DNA of 64,000 bases, taken from NCBI GenBank assembly GCA_026545765.1, contig CM048844.1:67722035-67786034 (forward strand), written 5' to 3'. The position numbers and the translations under genes were made by a program. Position 1 is the stretch's first letter. The number at the start of each line of letters is the position of its first letter. The notes below the pieces were generated by a model that searched no databases, was not told where the DNA came from, and saw only the letters and a list, made by a program, of their open reading frames with translations. This document shows positions 20,796-32,040 of the stretch, piece after piece. This DNA is from Plantago major. Lineage: Eukaryota; Streptophyta; Magnoliopsida; Lamiales; Plantaginaceae.

Positions 20796-23241
20796 GCTCA
20801 AACAAGTGTGCCAAAGGTCTCTACATTCTCAACATAAGACCTGCTTCCATTCTTCAAAGACCACACTCTCAAGAAACATCTCATGTGTTTCAGAAAGTGG
20901 CAAAAGCTCAGAAGCTCAGATCTGACTGAATTAACAAAGGTTACTGATCACCAATTAAGAAGAGTCAGAGCTTTTGACTTGGAGAATTATGTCCATGCTA
21001 TGTTCCCAACAGAACAGTAATCTTTTGCTACTCTGATGCATAAGGACTTTGTAAAAGAAGCTGTACACAAGCTCATAGAAGCTTTTGAGAAGGCAGATGG
21101 TCAGACCAGAATGAAGATGGCATTCAAGCCTATCTTTCCCCAGACCCTACAGTGCATACCCTCTGAACAAGAGGAAGTAAATGGGCAAATGGTCACTATT
21201 CCAGAAGTGATCAATCTGGTCTCTGAAGATGAGGAAGAGAAGGAGACTGATGAGAATGATTATGAAGAACCTCCTTCTGACCATCACAAGGATGAGGATG
21301 ACAAAAAGGATGTTGATGATTCCCCTGCACCAGGGACAGGAGGGATTGCACAAGGAAACAATGCCTCAGTTGCTGAAAAGCACACTGAGAGTACATCACA
21401 ACAATCCCCTCCTCCATCTCCTCAGAAATCTACCCATCCATCTCCCCAACAAAAAGACTCTACTGAACAAGTAGAGGAAACAACTCAGAAAAATATTGGA
21501 TGAACAAGCCAGAGTTGCTCAACTCAAACAATTGTTGGAAGAAGAACAACAACTAAATCTTCAACTGGAAGAAAAGATAGCTGAATCTAGAGTGAAGCTA
21601 GATAAACTTGAAGAACAAATGCACAAAGAGACGCAAGCTTACTCTGAGATTAAAGGGCTCCGGGACGCTGTTGATTACATTGCTAAGGAGCTAGATGCTG
21701 AACAAGTATATGAAGAAAAGCATGATGTTAAGGCTGCATCTTCACCACAGAAACCATCCTCTAAAGGCAAGAAACCCATATCTGAGATGGTTGCCGCCTT
21801 CAGAAACCTTGATGAAGAAGTGCAAGAGGATGAGATCCCTGGGCTGATGACTCAGATGATGAAGAAGACAAGGCATTAGCAGAACACCGTAATGAACACT
21901 TAGCGGTTTCTCATCTGAAAAGGAAGCTAATTGCTCCTGAAGTATTCAACAAACTGCCAAATGTCCACTCCCAAGAATACATGAATAGATACCAAGTTTT
22001 GGCAAATCTTAAAAAGGAGTTGTCTTCACAGAACAAAGACGTCATTGCCTCCGTCCCCTCAAATATGAAGAAATTCACTGAGCTCATCACTCAGAGAACA
22101 ACTAGTATGGTCCTTGCTCAGAAGGATCTTGGAATGGTAAGGGACGATGATGTCTCATTAGCTGACAAAGCTTTTCATGAGGCAAGTTACACTGCTGGAA
22201 AAGCAGATGCCATACTAGGCCCATTGGCAGAGCTCACTGATAAGGAAAATGGACTTATCAAACAAAATCAGGAGCTCAAAGCTGAACTTCGGATGTTGGT
22301 TACTGCCTACAATTACTTGCAAAGGAATTTTGAGTCTCTCTCAGAATCCTTTGTGGTACTTAGTCAGTCAACAATGACTAAGGGGGAAGGATTTCAACAA
22401 AAGAAGAAATCTGGAGTTGGTGCTGCTCAGAGAGGAAGAGGAAACAAGAGAACTTCCCAGCCACCACTCAGAATAAATGAGCCTTCCTCAAGTCAAGTTG
22501 CTTTGCAAATAGTAGCTACTTCCCAACAACCAACTGAAGAAACAACAATGATAACAAGGGCCAGGGCACAAAGACCTCCAAGGAGTACTAAGGCTCCAAG
22601 GAGAAGAGAAGTGAAAGGGATTGAAGGGTCTTCTGAAGAAGAAGAAGGCCAAATCAAATCCCAGGGCAATGAAGAAGGCTGCAAATCACCTAACAAGAGA
22701 AATCTGGAAGATGATGATGAAGATGAGGATGAAGATGAAGCTCCTCTTCACAGAAAAAGAAGAAAGTTTGATAGCCTATCTGAGCCCATAGATGCAAAGC
22801 CTTTGGCAGCTAAAACACCCTCTGAAAATACCAAGTCAATCCATGGTGGTTCTTCAAGCAATCCACCAAGGGAAAACTCAAGGGAAAGGAGGAATAGATT
22901 GAGAGCTGAAAGAAGAAAAGGTCAACTTCCACTCAGGCCAGAAGAAGCCATAATTGAGTATGTGAAGACTGACAACAACTCCTCCTCCTACAGGTGTATT
23001 CATCAGAAGAATGGATACTGGTTACTGGATACTGGAACTCAAGCACTTGCTTGTAAATGAAAAAGGATTTCCAGTACCCATCCATCAACAACTTATGGCA
23101 TGGAGCAAAGATAAGCCAATCTTGATCAACACCAATCATGTCAAAGCTTGGTTGGATTTTGAAGTTGTCAAGAGAGTTGAAGCCATGAGGAAGGAATACC
23201 TTCAAAAGTCAAAGAGAACAAAACAAGTAAAAAGACTCTAG

Positions 23242-23322
23242 GAATACAACTAAAACTATACTTAAGGATAACAAAAAGACGGCAAAAAAGACAAGATGAG
23301 ACGATGTAAAACCGACTCATCA
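23242..23322 (-). repeat. Truncated 3' LTR of the Athila-like element
   Basis: On the - strand this begins TGATGAGTCGG directly after the polypurine tract and continues with CTCATCTTGTCTTTTTTGCC, related to the start of the solo LTR at 4151. It stops after about 80 bp at the junction with the third ORF of element A. The exact junction is uncertain within a few tens of bases. Confidence 0.6.
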
Positions 23323-23338
23323 AACTCCCCAAACCGAA
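23323..23338 (-). other. Polypurine tract of the Athila-like element
   Basis: The - strand reads GGTTTGGGGAGTTTGATGAG; the tract GGTTTGGGGAGTT abuts the TGATGAG LTR start, as in Athila/Tat elements. A second similar tract lies near 24590-24602. Confidence 0.6.
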
Positions 23339-25143
23339 CCCTTGCTTGTCCTCAAGCAACAGACTCTCTAAAAAACCTAGAAAAACCAAAAACACATATA
23401 CACAAAGTAAAGTCTAATTCCCAAGCTACCGAGTCTACGATTGCAAATAATAAGCCCGAATAATGCAAGAGTTTTGACATCACATTGACGATCACAGAAT
23501 CACATGCATAAGTTCAAAAAGTTTGTTTCCAAAGTAAATAGAACTTAAGTCTAACACGGTAGTTCCTCACAAGTGGATCCTACGCATCTATCTCTCACAC
23601 TCCTGGAAGTGTCCAGTAGGGGTAATCACTCAAGAATATAAAGAGATAGGGAAGGTGACTTGCATCACAAAGATGCCTCAAATACCTCATGCAATGTACT
23701 CAATCAGTTATGGTAGAAGGGTCTTTTTCATAGCTCCATAACAATCAGCAGTAGACTTATAAAAAGGCAATCGTTCTCTCCTTTTCCAAATTTTCATTTC
23801 TTGCATACTACTTCTTTGCAGTCTTATATATGACCCATATTCTTATATCTTTCTTTTTTTCTGTCTCAATTTTTTGGTAGTGTCTGTTTTACCGAATGTC
23901 CGCACTTTTGTGCATGATGGTTTGGTATAAACGCCATCAACCCTCACGGTCATATAGCTTTTAAGGGCCACGCCGTTATATAGGTAGTATCTGAAACGTG
24001 CCCAACACGACTAACGGTGGTAACTAGTACCATAGATCCACTCCGAGACTTATATATTTTTTTATTTTTTATTTTGAGAGAACGAAAAACCTGAACATAG
24101 TCTTTATCAATACAAGTGGTGCACATAAACCTCCTCCCCAAACCTGTCCTTGGAACGGATTTGGCATAAGCAAATAAGAATGTAAATCATGTTGTTCATC
24201 ATACTTAACTTACATAGAGTACCCATGAGAATGATGAGGCGCAAACAAGAGGGTTTGCACTTCCCGAGAATTCACACAAGATCAATAATGCCGGTATCAA
24301 TAATTCACTTTTCCTCGGCTCATAAGCATGCTCACAGGTTTTTGGACTACAGAATTAGAACATACTTTCTATTTACCTCGGAAACGAACTTAGCAAACTT
24401 GAACATGCAAACTACTAATAGTCAAGGATTAGCCAAAACAAAAGCATTAAACAGGTTTAGTACATGCAATAGACGCTCGACTTGGGAAACAGACTTAGAC
24501 TCAACAGACTGACTCAAATAAGAAACAGAAAAAGAAACACATCCAAAAACATGCAAGCAAGAGGCCTAAAGCAGATCAAAACTCGAAACACCCCTCCCCA
24601 AACCTGAACTCGTGCTCCCCTCAAGCTAACGGGTGAAAAGAGAAAAGTAGAGAGTTGATATGAAGAGGCTTGCCTGATTGAATGTTACCAAGATGTGTAG
24701 AAGACTGGGGAGAATGACCTGAGACTCAAGTAGAATGTGAGAAAACAAAAAATCGAGCAAGCGGGCAAAAAGAATGCAAAAATCGGCAAGGGGAGCGAGG
24801 AAAGCAGCCGGCGCCCACCAGAAACCAGGTTGGCGTCCGCCAATTTGGGTTCAGGCGGGCGCCAACCTGCTTCTTTGGTGTCCGCCAAGTTGGGTGCAGG
24901 CGGGCGCCAACCTGCTGCTTCGGCGTCCGCCAAGTAGAAAGTTGGCGTCCGCTAAAAGTTACTGTATCGATCTGGCGTCCGCCAATTTGTAACTTGGCGG
25001 GCGCCAGTCGATCTTGGCGTCCCCGAAATGATATTTGCCCAATTTTTGCATACTTTTAAACCTTCCAGCTCAACTAGACCTAATGAAAAACAACAAAAAC
25101 ACTAAATGATAAGACAAAAGATTACACTAACTTACTTGGCCAC
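23339..25143 (-). other. 3' non-coding region of the Athila-like element
   Basis: About 1.8 kb between the integrase C-terminus and the 3' LTR, the place where some Athila elements carry an env-like ORF. No convincing ORF is present. It holds a GC-rich repeat array (see 24810-25030) and a second polypurine-like tract. Otherwise I see nothing in it. Confidence 0.6.
24810..25030. repeat. Array of GGCGTCCGCC near-palindromes
   Basis: About ten units of TTGGCGTCCGCCAA or the variant GGCGGGCGCCAA, in both orientations, separated by AT-richer spacers of roughly 10-20 bp. The motif is shared with 9892-10066 and 50771-50945. Confidence 0.8.
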
Positions 25144-26254
25144 TCACCGGCCAGTATGCGTTTCAGCGCAAGACCCTTGATCCCCTTCTTCCGGATTCAA
25201 GTAGAAGTTCTCAATCTCTCCAGCAGAGTCAACAACTTCCACATATGGCTTGACTCTCTGCCCGTTAACCTGGAATGTATCTCCCGTTCCCAAGTCTTGG
25301 AGTTCAACAGCTCCATGAGGAGCCACCGAGACAATCTTGAAGGGTCCATCCCAACGGGTTCGAAGTTTACCTGGAAAGAATTTCAAACGCAAATTGAATA
25401 GCAAAGATTTTTTTACCAGGTATCAATTCTTTCCGGACAATGTTGTGGTCATGGTACTTCTTGGTCTTCTCTTTATATATCTTGGTGTTATCAAACGCAT
25501 TCAATCGCAACTCATCTAGCTCAGATAGTTGTAGAAGTCATTGCTCTCCTGCTAGGTCCTGCTCCATGTTGAGTTCTGAGATTGCCCAATGAGCCTTATG
25601 CTCTAATTCCACAGGCAGATGACAAGCTTTTCCATACACGAGACGGTAGGGAGTAGTCCCGATCACAGTCTTGTAACTGGTGCGGTATGCCCATAATGCG
25701 TCAGGCAACTTCTCAGCCCAATCCTTCCTGTTGGGATGCACCACTTTCTCCAGAATCTGCTTGATCTGTCGGTTGCTGACCTCCACTTGACCAGATGTCT
25801 GTGGGTGATATGGGGTGGCTACTCTATAGTGTACCCCATATTTCTTCATCACACCTGCATACAACCGATTCACAAAATGTTTGCCCCCATCGCTTATGAT
25901 TATGCGAGGGGTACCGAAGTGAGCAAATATATCTTTAAAAAATCTTGTAACAATAGGAGAATCGTTAGTTCTAGAGGCAACGGCTTCTACCCATTTAGTC
26001 ACATAATCAACTGCGACTAAGATATATTCATAACCAGAGCTAATGGGAAATAGACCCATGAAATCGATCCCCCAAACATCAAACGGCTCAACCACTAGAT
26101 TACCAAACTGCGGCATCTCCTATTTCTTACCAATGTTACCAGTGCGTTGGCAATGATCACAACGGAGGTAGAATTATTGTGCGTCTTTCACCACTGAAGG
26201 CCAGAAAAATCCTGCATTGAACACCTTATGGGCAGTCTTCGCGCCACTGTAGTG
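25144..26254 (-). pseudogene. Athila-like integrase
   Basis: Gypsy integrase. Core at 26116-25538 with [20 protein letters not shown] (first Asp), [21 protein letters not shown] (second Asp) and [20 protein letters not shown] (Glu region). The C-terminal domain (25404-25144) has KLRTRWDGPFKIVSVAPHGA. The upstream zinc-binding part (about 26254-26117) contains CDHCQRTGN but has in-frame stops. A frameshift or stop lies between core and C-terminal domain (about 25404-25538). It follows RNase H, as in Gypsy order. Confidence 0.88.
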
Positions 26255-26960
26255 TCATCCACACTCCATCTCGTGGAAAAAACGCAGGATGCTTTCCTGC
26301 TCTATTTCCGGTACACATCTCCGGAGCACATCATCAGCACCTATCTTAAAGAGATTCGGATCATCCCAAATGTATTTCCTGCATTGTTTTTCAAAAGATC
26401 TCTTTTCAGAGGCTGACAAGTTAGGCAAAACAGAGTTAGTAGCTAAATAGTTAACTATATCAGCAAACCATGGCTCAGTTCCTAAACTCATTATAAGCTC
26501 ATCAGGAAGTACATCACGAATGGGTGGGGATTCATCTACCAAAGCAGAGGGGGGAAGTCTCGATAAATGATCAGCAATTAAATTCTCTTTCCCACTCTTA
26601 TCTACTATTTCACAGTGAAAATCTTGCAACATCAACATCCACCTAGTCAACCTGGGTTTCGACTCACTTTTTCCTAGAAGGTGTCTAAGTGCAGAGTGGT
26701 CGATCACTATGCACAATAACCTTGTATCCAGTTAACTAAGACCGAAATTTATCGAGAGCAAAAATAACAGCGAGAAATTCCTTCTCAGTGGTCATGTAAT
26801 TGACCTGAGCGCTGTCTAAAGTCTTACTGGCATAGTAAATCACGCGATATTGCCTATCTACCTTTTGGCAAAGCACAAGCAAAATCAGAAGCATCACACA
26901 TAATTTCAAAGGGCAAGTTTCAGGAGGAACTACTATAGGGGCTGAAACAGTCACTTCTTG
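26255..26960 (-). pseudogene. Athila-like RNase H
   Basis: Contains RVIYYASKTLDSAQVNYMTT and EKEFLAVIFALDKFRS (26954-26736), then VIDHSALRHLLGKSESKPRL and NLIADHLSRLP (26716-26255). A stop or frameshift separates the halves near 26730 and the N-terminal part is frameshifted. The DHSAL and ADHLSR motifs identify Gypsy RNase H. Confidence 0.85.
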
Positions 26961-28017
26961 AGCTCATTGAAAGCTTCAAGGCAAGATTCATCAAAGACAA
27001 AAGGGACATCTTTTCCCAAAAGGTTGCTCAAAGGCTTTGAAATTTTTGAAAAATCCTTTATGAATTTGCGATGAAAACCAACATGCCCAAGAAAAGACTG
27101 CAGTTCTTTCACACAAGTAGGGGTGGGAGCTTTTCAATTATCTCAACCTTAGCCTTATCGACCTCAATCCCCCGCTTTGACACTACATGACCAAGAACTA
27201 TACCTTCTTCTACCATAAAATGGCTCTTTTCCTAGCTAAGAGTCAGATTACACTCTATGCACCTCTTTAAAACTAATCCAAGATTTTTCAAACAGTCATC
27301 AAAACAATTACCAAAAATAGAGAAATCATCCATAAATACCTCAACGTAATCCTGCACCATGTCAGAAAAACGGAAAGCATATATCTCTGAAATGTGGCAG
27401 GCGCATTGCACAGTCCAAACGACATTCTCTTGTAGGCGAAAATACCGAAAGGGCATGTGAAGGTTGTCTTGGCTCGATCCTCCTGGGCTATGTGTATTTG
27501 GTAGAAACCTGAAAGACCATCTAGAAAATAGTAGAATGCTTGCCCAGCAAGGTGGTTAAGCATCTCATCAATAAAGGGAAGGGGGAGTGATCCTTTTTGG
27601 TAGCCGCATTCAATCTCCTATAATCTATGCACATATGCCACCCAGTTGTTTTCCTTAAAGGAACCAGCTCCCCTTTCTCATTCTTTTCTACGGTTATTCC
27701 AGAATTCTTTGGTACTACATGGATAGGGCTCACCCACCTACTATCAGGCACATGATAAATCATGTCACTATCAAGTAGCTTAATGATCTCTTTTTTCACT
27801 ACATCCTGAAGAGCAGAGTTAGGACGACGCTGTGGTTGCCTCATTGGTTTAGTTCCTTCTTCTAGATAAATCCTATGGGTACATCGGGAAGGGTCAATAC
27901 CTTTGATATCGCTAATGCTCCAACCTATGGCTTGAGAATTATTTCGCAATATTGCAATCAATTTCTCTTCTTGTTCCACAGTCAGTTTAGCAGAAATTAT
28001 CGCAGGTTTTGAATTTC
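26961..28017 (-). pseudogene. Athila-like reverse transcriptase
   Basis: N-terminal part 27979-27521: IGWSISDIKGIDPSRCTHRI, WVSPIHVVPKNSGITV, GWHMCIDYRRLNAATKKDHS. After a frameshift near 27560 it continues to 27232 with FYYFLDGLSGFYQIHIAQED, CPFGIFAYKRMSFGLCNAPA and the catalytic region EVFMDDFSIFG. The thumb region to about 26961 is degraded by frameshifts. Separated from its protease by the solo LTR at 28023-29339. Confidence 0.88.
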
Positions 28018-28022
28018 CCTCC

Positions 28023-29339
28023 TGATGTGCTCAAATTACTACCTAGGAAAACAAGTAGAAAGCAGTCGTTGTAAACAGACTATGTTAACCACGAGATCGT
28101 TCGCTCAGGAATCAATTAGGCTACCACACGGTTTGAAAGTAAACAATTACTTGTAGAAGCAGTTTGATTTGTTTGTTATAAAGTACTTCTAATAACTAGA
28201 AATCAGAAAATGCAATGTAGTTGTTTGTAAGAATGAGTTAGAAAGAACACGGTAGTTACAATCAAGCAATGCTAATTCACTCTAGGGATACATTCATACT
28301 GTCACACGGTCGTTGTACAGAAAACTTATCAATTCAACCTTTATCAAATGAGTTTGAAGATATTTGAACTAGAGTAATCGTGGGTCGTCAATCCACGATC
28401 CTTAACCAAAACCTTTTAGAGAATCTTTGAACGAGAGTATTGAATTGAAGGGTTTTTACGAAGATCTTTGAACGAGCCAAACCTATATGAACGATTTCAA
28501 ACCCTAGAAGCGAATATGCAAAGCTATCACACAACTACCATGTTCGAAGTGATTTAGCTACTCATAATCGAAGCAAGGATGAAAGAATACAAGATATTTC
28601 TCATGATTAACACAAATAGAATGATAATCGCATTCAAGCTTAAACAATTCGAGAAACTAAGCAAGAACGAATTGAATAAGATAAAACAATAGAGATTTAC
28701 CACAGTAATAAGGGATTTGATATCAATCCTTCGTTAAACAAGCAAAACCAAGCTCCAAAATTGTCAAAGTATGGATATGGAGCTTTTCCTATGAACTAGG
28801 TTAAAAGAAGTATGAAAGAAATTACAAAATCCAAAAGTGATAAGCAAATCGAAATTCCCATTATGCGCATCTCGCTGCGGTGGAAGGAATAGCTCGCCGC
28901 AGCGAGCTTTCTTTATCGTAATATATATAGCCTCGAATAATTTCGCCGCGGCGAGCAAAATGTTCCGCCGCGGCGAGCTTCAATCTTCAAAACAGAGGCT
29001 CCATTCACAAAATCTCGTCGCGGCGAGCCTTCTCTAATCGCAGAAGATATACATTCACTAAATCTCGCTGCGGCGGACTGATTTCCTCGCCGCGGCGAGC
29101 CTTCTTGCAATTTCCAGCTCCAAGCTCATGAAATCTCACCGCGGCGGACCGAATCCCTTGCCGCGGCGAGCTATGATAAGCAGCTTGTCCTGATTTAGCT
29201 CAAAAGACATCAAATCCTGCAAAATGTAAATAAAACACCAAAGCGTAAAAACGAACTAAAAAGACTATAAAACTAAAGACAAAGACTCACAAAGACCGCT
29301 AAAAAGGACCCAATGAGACTCTAAATTATCGTCTCATCA
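28023..29339 (-). repeat. Solo LTR (Athila-like) nested between protease and RT
   Basis: A 1317 bp LTR: TGATGTGCTC at the left and CGTCTCATCA at the right (TGATGAG...CACATCA on its own strand), with target-site duplication CCTCC at 28018-28022 and 29340-29344. Same family as 4151-5519 and the fragment at 34580-35135. It carries nine GC-rich near-palindromes at 28871-29170 on both sides of a TATA-like box (28919-28930, - strand). Confidence 0.92.
28871..29170. repeat. Array of CTCGCCGCGGCGAG palindromes
   Basis: Nine units: about 28871, 28893, 28942, 28964, 29014, 29064, 29086, 29135 and 29157. The consensus is a perfect 14 bp palindrome, CTCGCCGCGGCGAG. Spacers are AT-rich; spacing alternates between about 22 bp and 50 bp. 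The array flanks the putative TATA box of the LTR. Confidence 0.85.
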
Positions 29340-29344
29340 CCTCC

Positions 29345-30105
29345 CCCAGGTAGACATACTTAAGATGGCTAGGAAATTCCTTAAGTTCTAGAGGTGGTTC
29401 CAAAATTCTCTGCTCACCCTCTACTTCTAAGATTTCCTCTACTTCCTCACCAAAAGGTATCGAATCACAGCTATCTAGGGAATTGGCATGCTCTACTACC
29501 TCATCATCGCAAAGATTTTCATCAGTTTCAAGAGTTAAGGCTGCTTCTAACTTATCTCTAGTGATAGTTTGCGTATAAGTACACAAAACTAATTCGTCAA
29601 ATTCATCTGAAAAATTGCAATCATAGGCATCCACAAAATTGCATTCCTCAGTATTAAGACCATCGACATTAGTTTTGCTAGAGATAGTTACCTTTTCTCC
29701 GAGCACTTCCAAATGAGCGATCCCTTTTGCTACGCTAACAAAAGCATTTGCTGTAACCACGAAGGGGCGTCCCAGCAGAATCACATGTTTCTTCAGCTCG
29801 GTTCCTACTGTGCTGTCAGTCCTCAGGATCACAAAATCTTCTGGTATCAGTAGCTTGTCCACTTTGACTAAGACATCCTCTACTATTTCCAAGGGACGTC
29901 TCAAACTCCAATCAACCATTTGGACGACCATCCCCGTGGGTTGGATTTCTCTAAGTCCAAGCTGTTTGTAAATAGCGTAAGGCATCAGATTGATGCTTGC
30001 ACCGTTATCTAACATAGCTTTGGCCACGTAGTTATCTCCTAAGCCGATACTGATGATGAAACTTCCTAGGATCTTTTTTCTTTTTCGGTATCCCAAAAAC
30101 AGCAT
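29345..30105 (-). pseudogene. Athila-like aspartic protease
   Basis: Retropepsin-type domain with KAMLDNGASINLMPYAIYKQ: the active-site motif D-x-GAS reads DNGAS. Downstream VVQMVDWSLRRPLEIVEDVL and LLGRPFVVTANAFV match the conserved Athila protease/linker. An acidic linker follows. The N-terminus is frameshifted relative to the upstream gag frame near 30050-30105, where both frames overlap. Confidence 0.85.
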
Positions 30106-30694
30106 TTACTGTTTCAGGCATGATTTCCTTTTCCCCTCTTCGATAGACCCGTTTATTGGTACTTAACTTTTTGAAAAATTTAGACCATGTAGGAACATCT
30201 CGGATCATATCTAGTAAGGGAATGTTAATCTCAACCTTCGACAATCGATCAAACAGGGGGTTACCGGCGAGTATGTCCTTGTCATCAGCTTTCTCCTTTA
30301 GCCGCCCAGGAAAAGGAACATGAGGAGTAGGGGGCCTATATGGATTTGGACTTTTGTGAAGCTGTGGCTCCCCTATATTCTCCTTCTCCTTAATCCAGGA
30401 GCCATCGGAGGTGGCTGGTTGCTCATCTCTAGCACCTGTACCTGTAGTACCTGAAACAGTAGGTAAATCATCAGTAATTTCGACAATGTTCGGTTTCGTT
30501 ACCTTTCCGCTTCGCAGTGCTGCAAAGACTTCTTCTTCCTCCTGATCAGCTGCGTCTTGTCTGTCATAACTAGCACTGAGTTGTGCTGTCAATGAGACAA
30601 TCTCATTCGTTGATTCACTAACAGCTTCAATCCTGGAATCAGTCTCTGCTTGTTCAGTGTTGGTTACTGCGAAAAATTCTGACATAGTAATCAT
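30032..30694 (-). pseudogene. Athila-like gag C-terminus / gag-protease linker
   Basis: Acidic and proline-rich linker ending with PYRPPTPHVPFPGRLKEKAD and KVEINIPLLDMIRDVPTWSK, typical of the Athila segment just before protease. The frame is lost at about 30050, where protease continues in another frame. No CCHC knuckle is apparent. Confidence 0.75.
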
Positions 30695-30745
30695 AGCTTC
30701 CCGAATCTCGCTTTCTAGATCAGGTGTAAGATAATCAGAATCTGT

Positions 30746-31522
30746 TTAAACACCTTCAGCTTGAAAAACTCTCTCCGGTTTGCTCAATTCGGCTATCTTC
30801 TCATTAGTGTCGAAAATTTCACAATTTGGCTCGAAATCCGGTTCAACATGCCACCAATTTGTTCTCTTGGCCTGCACTGGGACTCGTCCCCTGCGAATTG
30901 AAGTATCAGCTAGCATTTTAAACACTTCCTTGAGCTCAACAGGTGTTTTACTTCCAATTCCACCACTGACTATATCCACTGACTCCTGGCATGGATCGGT
31001 CAATCCATCGTAGAAGTGCATTGCCAAGTCAGCGTCCGAAAGCCTATGGTTAGGGCATTTATACTTAGCTTCATTAAATCGGTCCCAAGACTCATGGAAC
31101 GGCTTATTCCAAGCCTGTGTAAACCCAGTAATCTTCTTCTTGAGCTCCACCAATTTGTGATATGGTAAATCCTCATTCATAAACTCGGCCATCACTTCCT
31201 TCCAAGTTTTCAGAGAATCAGGTTCACATTCAGCCAACCACTGTTTCGACCCATCAATCAGAGTGAAAGGGAATAAATGTCTGCGGAATTCGCAATCATC
31301 CAATCCCCATTTAGGGGTGTCTGAAACTGCAAAATCGAAGTTCCTCAAGAAATCCAAGACATCTTCATCTGAGCCCCCATGGAAACGGGGTAGGCGGTAC
31401 ATGTCTTCTTCTGTAACTTCATACTGACGTGTATCCTCCAAGTGAATCGTAGGTTTCCTGCTCACATAAGCCAGCTCATACACTGACCTCATCGACCCCA
31501 TAGCACCTAGGTTATGCTGCAA
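30746..31522 (-). pseudogene. Athila-like gag
   Basis: 258 residues of the retrotransposon gag family: LPRFHGGSDEDVLDFLRNFD, FRRHLFPFTLIDGSKQWLAE, TWKEVMAEFMNEDLPYHKLV and ESWDRFNEAKYKCPNHRLSD. These are the usual gag landmarks of Athila. It ends at 30746 in a TAA close to the next frame (30694). The start is the first Met after the primer-binding region. Confidence 0.87.
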
Positions 31523-31664
31523 AAAGAAACAAAACAGCAGAACTACACAACTATAAGTACCTGTTAGTCAAACAATCACCTAGGCCAGAAACATAATGAA
31601 ACACTGGGAAAAGAAATAACAAAAATACTGTAACTAAAATTCGTAAACTTAACAAAGGAGTTAA

Positions 31665-31683
31665 GTCCCTGACAGTGGTGCCA
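31665..31683 (-). other. Primer-binding site of the Athila-like element
   Basis: The - strand reads TGGCACCACTGTCAGGGAC, a diverged form of the TGGCGCCGTTGCCGGGGA site common in Athila/Tat elements. It lies 6 bp from the LTR end at 31690. Confidence 0.7.
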
Positions 31684-31689
31684 AAAACT

Positions 31690-32040
31690 TGATGTGTCAA
31701 ATCAGAGTTTTGTATTTGTTTACTTAGCCAAGAGTTAATTCTCAACACTACGAAAACTTGTAGTGCAGTGAAGTTAACCACGAGGTCGATCTCGACGGAC
31801 TTAACTAGGCTGAGTTCGGTTTACGAATAGTAGACACAATATGGAAAGCAGTAAATGTTTGTTTGCTTCGGCAGCGAGATAATTAGCTAGTGTATGAGTA
31901 AACAACTAAGCAGACAAAACTAGAGACAGATTGACACTTAACGAGATTGATATATGAATGAGGAGAATTATGATGTGGTGACTAGAAGACAAGCTAGCTA
32001 GCAGGAAATATGCGATCAATAGGAAAACGATTACTCTCAA
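31690..32040 (-). repeat. 5' LTR fragment of the Athila-like element
   Basis: The 3' end of the LTR on the - strand (...CACATCA), adjacent to the primer-binding site. After about 350 bp it passes into a Copia LTR fragment. It shares the layout TTAACCACGAGGTCG with the solo LTRs but is a different subfamily. The exact junction is approximate. Confidence 0.7.

Larger units (their letters stand above)
17940..23241 (+). pseudogene. Third ORF ('env-like' position) of element A, with five introns
   Basis: Large ORF of unknown function in the position where Sireviruses can carry an env-like gene. N-terminal part from MAPKRASTHKSQ includes RLVGDFNPDHWTSNHRMIW and NQADRKLILGMLEKAQIKGF, which I do not recognise with confidence (perhaps the 'putative plant transposon protein' family). 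Next come basic clusters (GSKKRKVDEV, KKPRTSRKK; about 18886-18970), four tandem copies of a DELINAA-like octapeptide (19028-19145), an acidic Glu-rich part with five GT-AG intron-like gaps (19903-20795), a segment from 20796, a coiled coil (about 21496-21660), an acidic/basic tail and an end at 23241. No N-terminal signal peptide or transmembrane stretch was seen. Broken by stops (e.g. TAA near 18239, TAA 18976, TAA at about 20834) and frameshifts. Confidence 0.72.

Noticed and set aside
24685..24992. Repetitive Trp/Pro-rich ORFs on both strands
   Set aside because: Translation of the GGCGTCCGCC repeat array in a non-coding region; no start context or homologue.
28837..29110. Arg-rich ORFs on both strands across the GC palindromes
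   Set aside because: They arise from the palindromic CGCCGCGGCG repeats inside a non-coding LTR.
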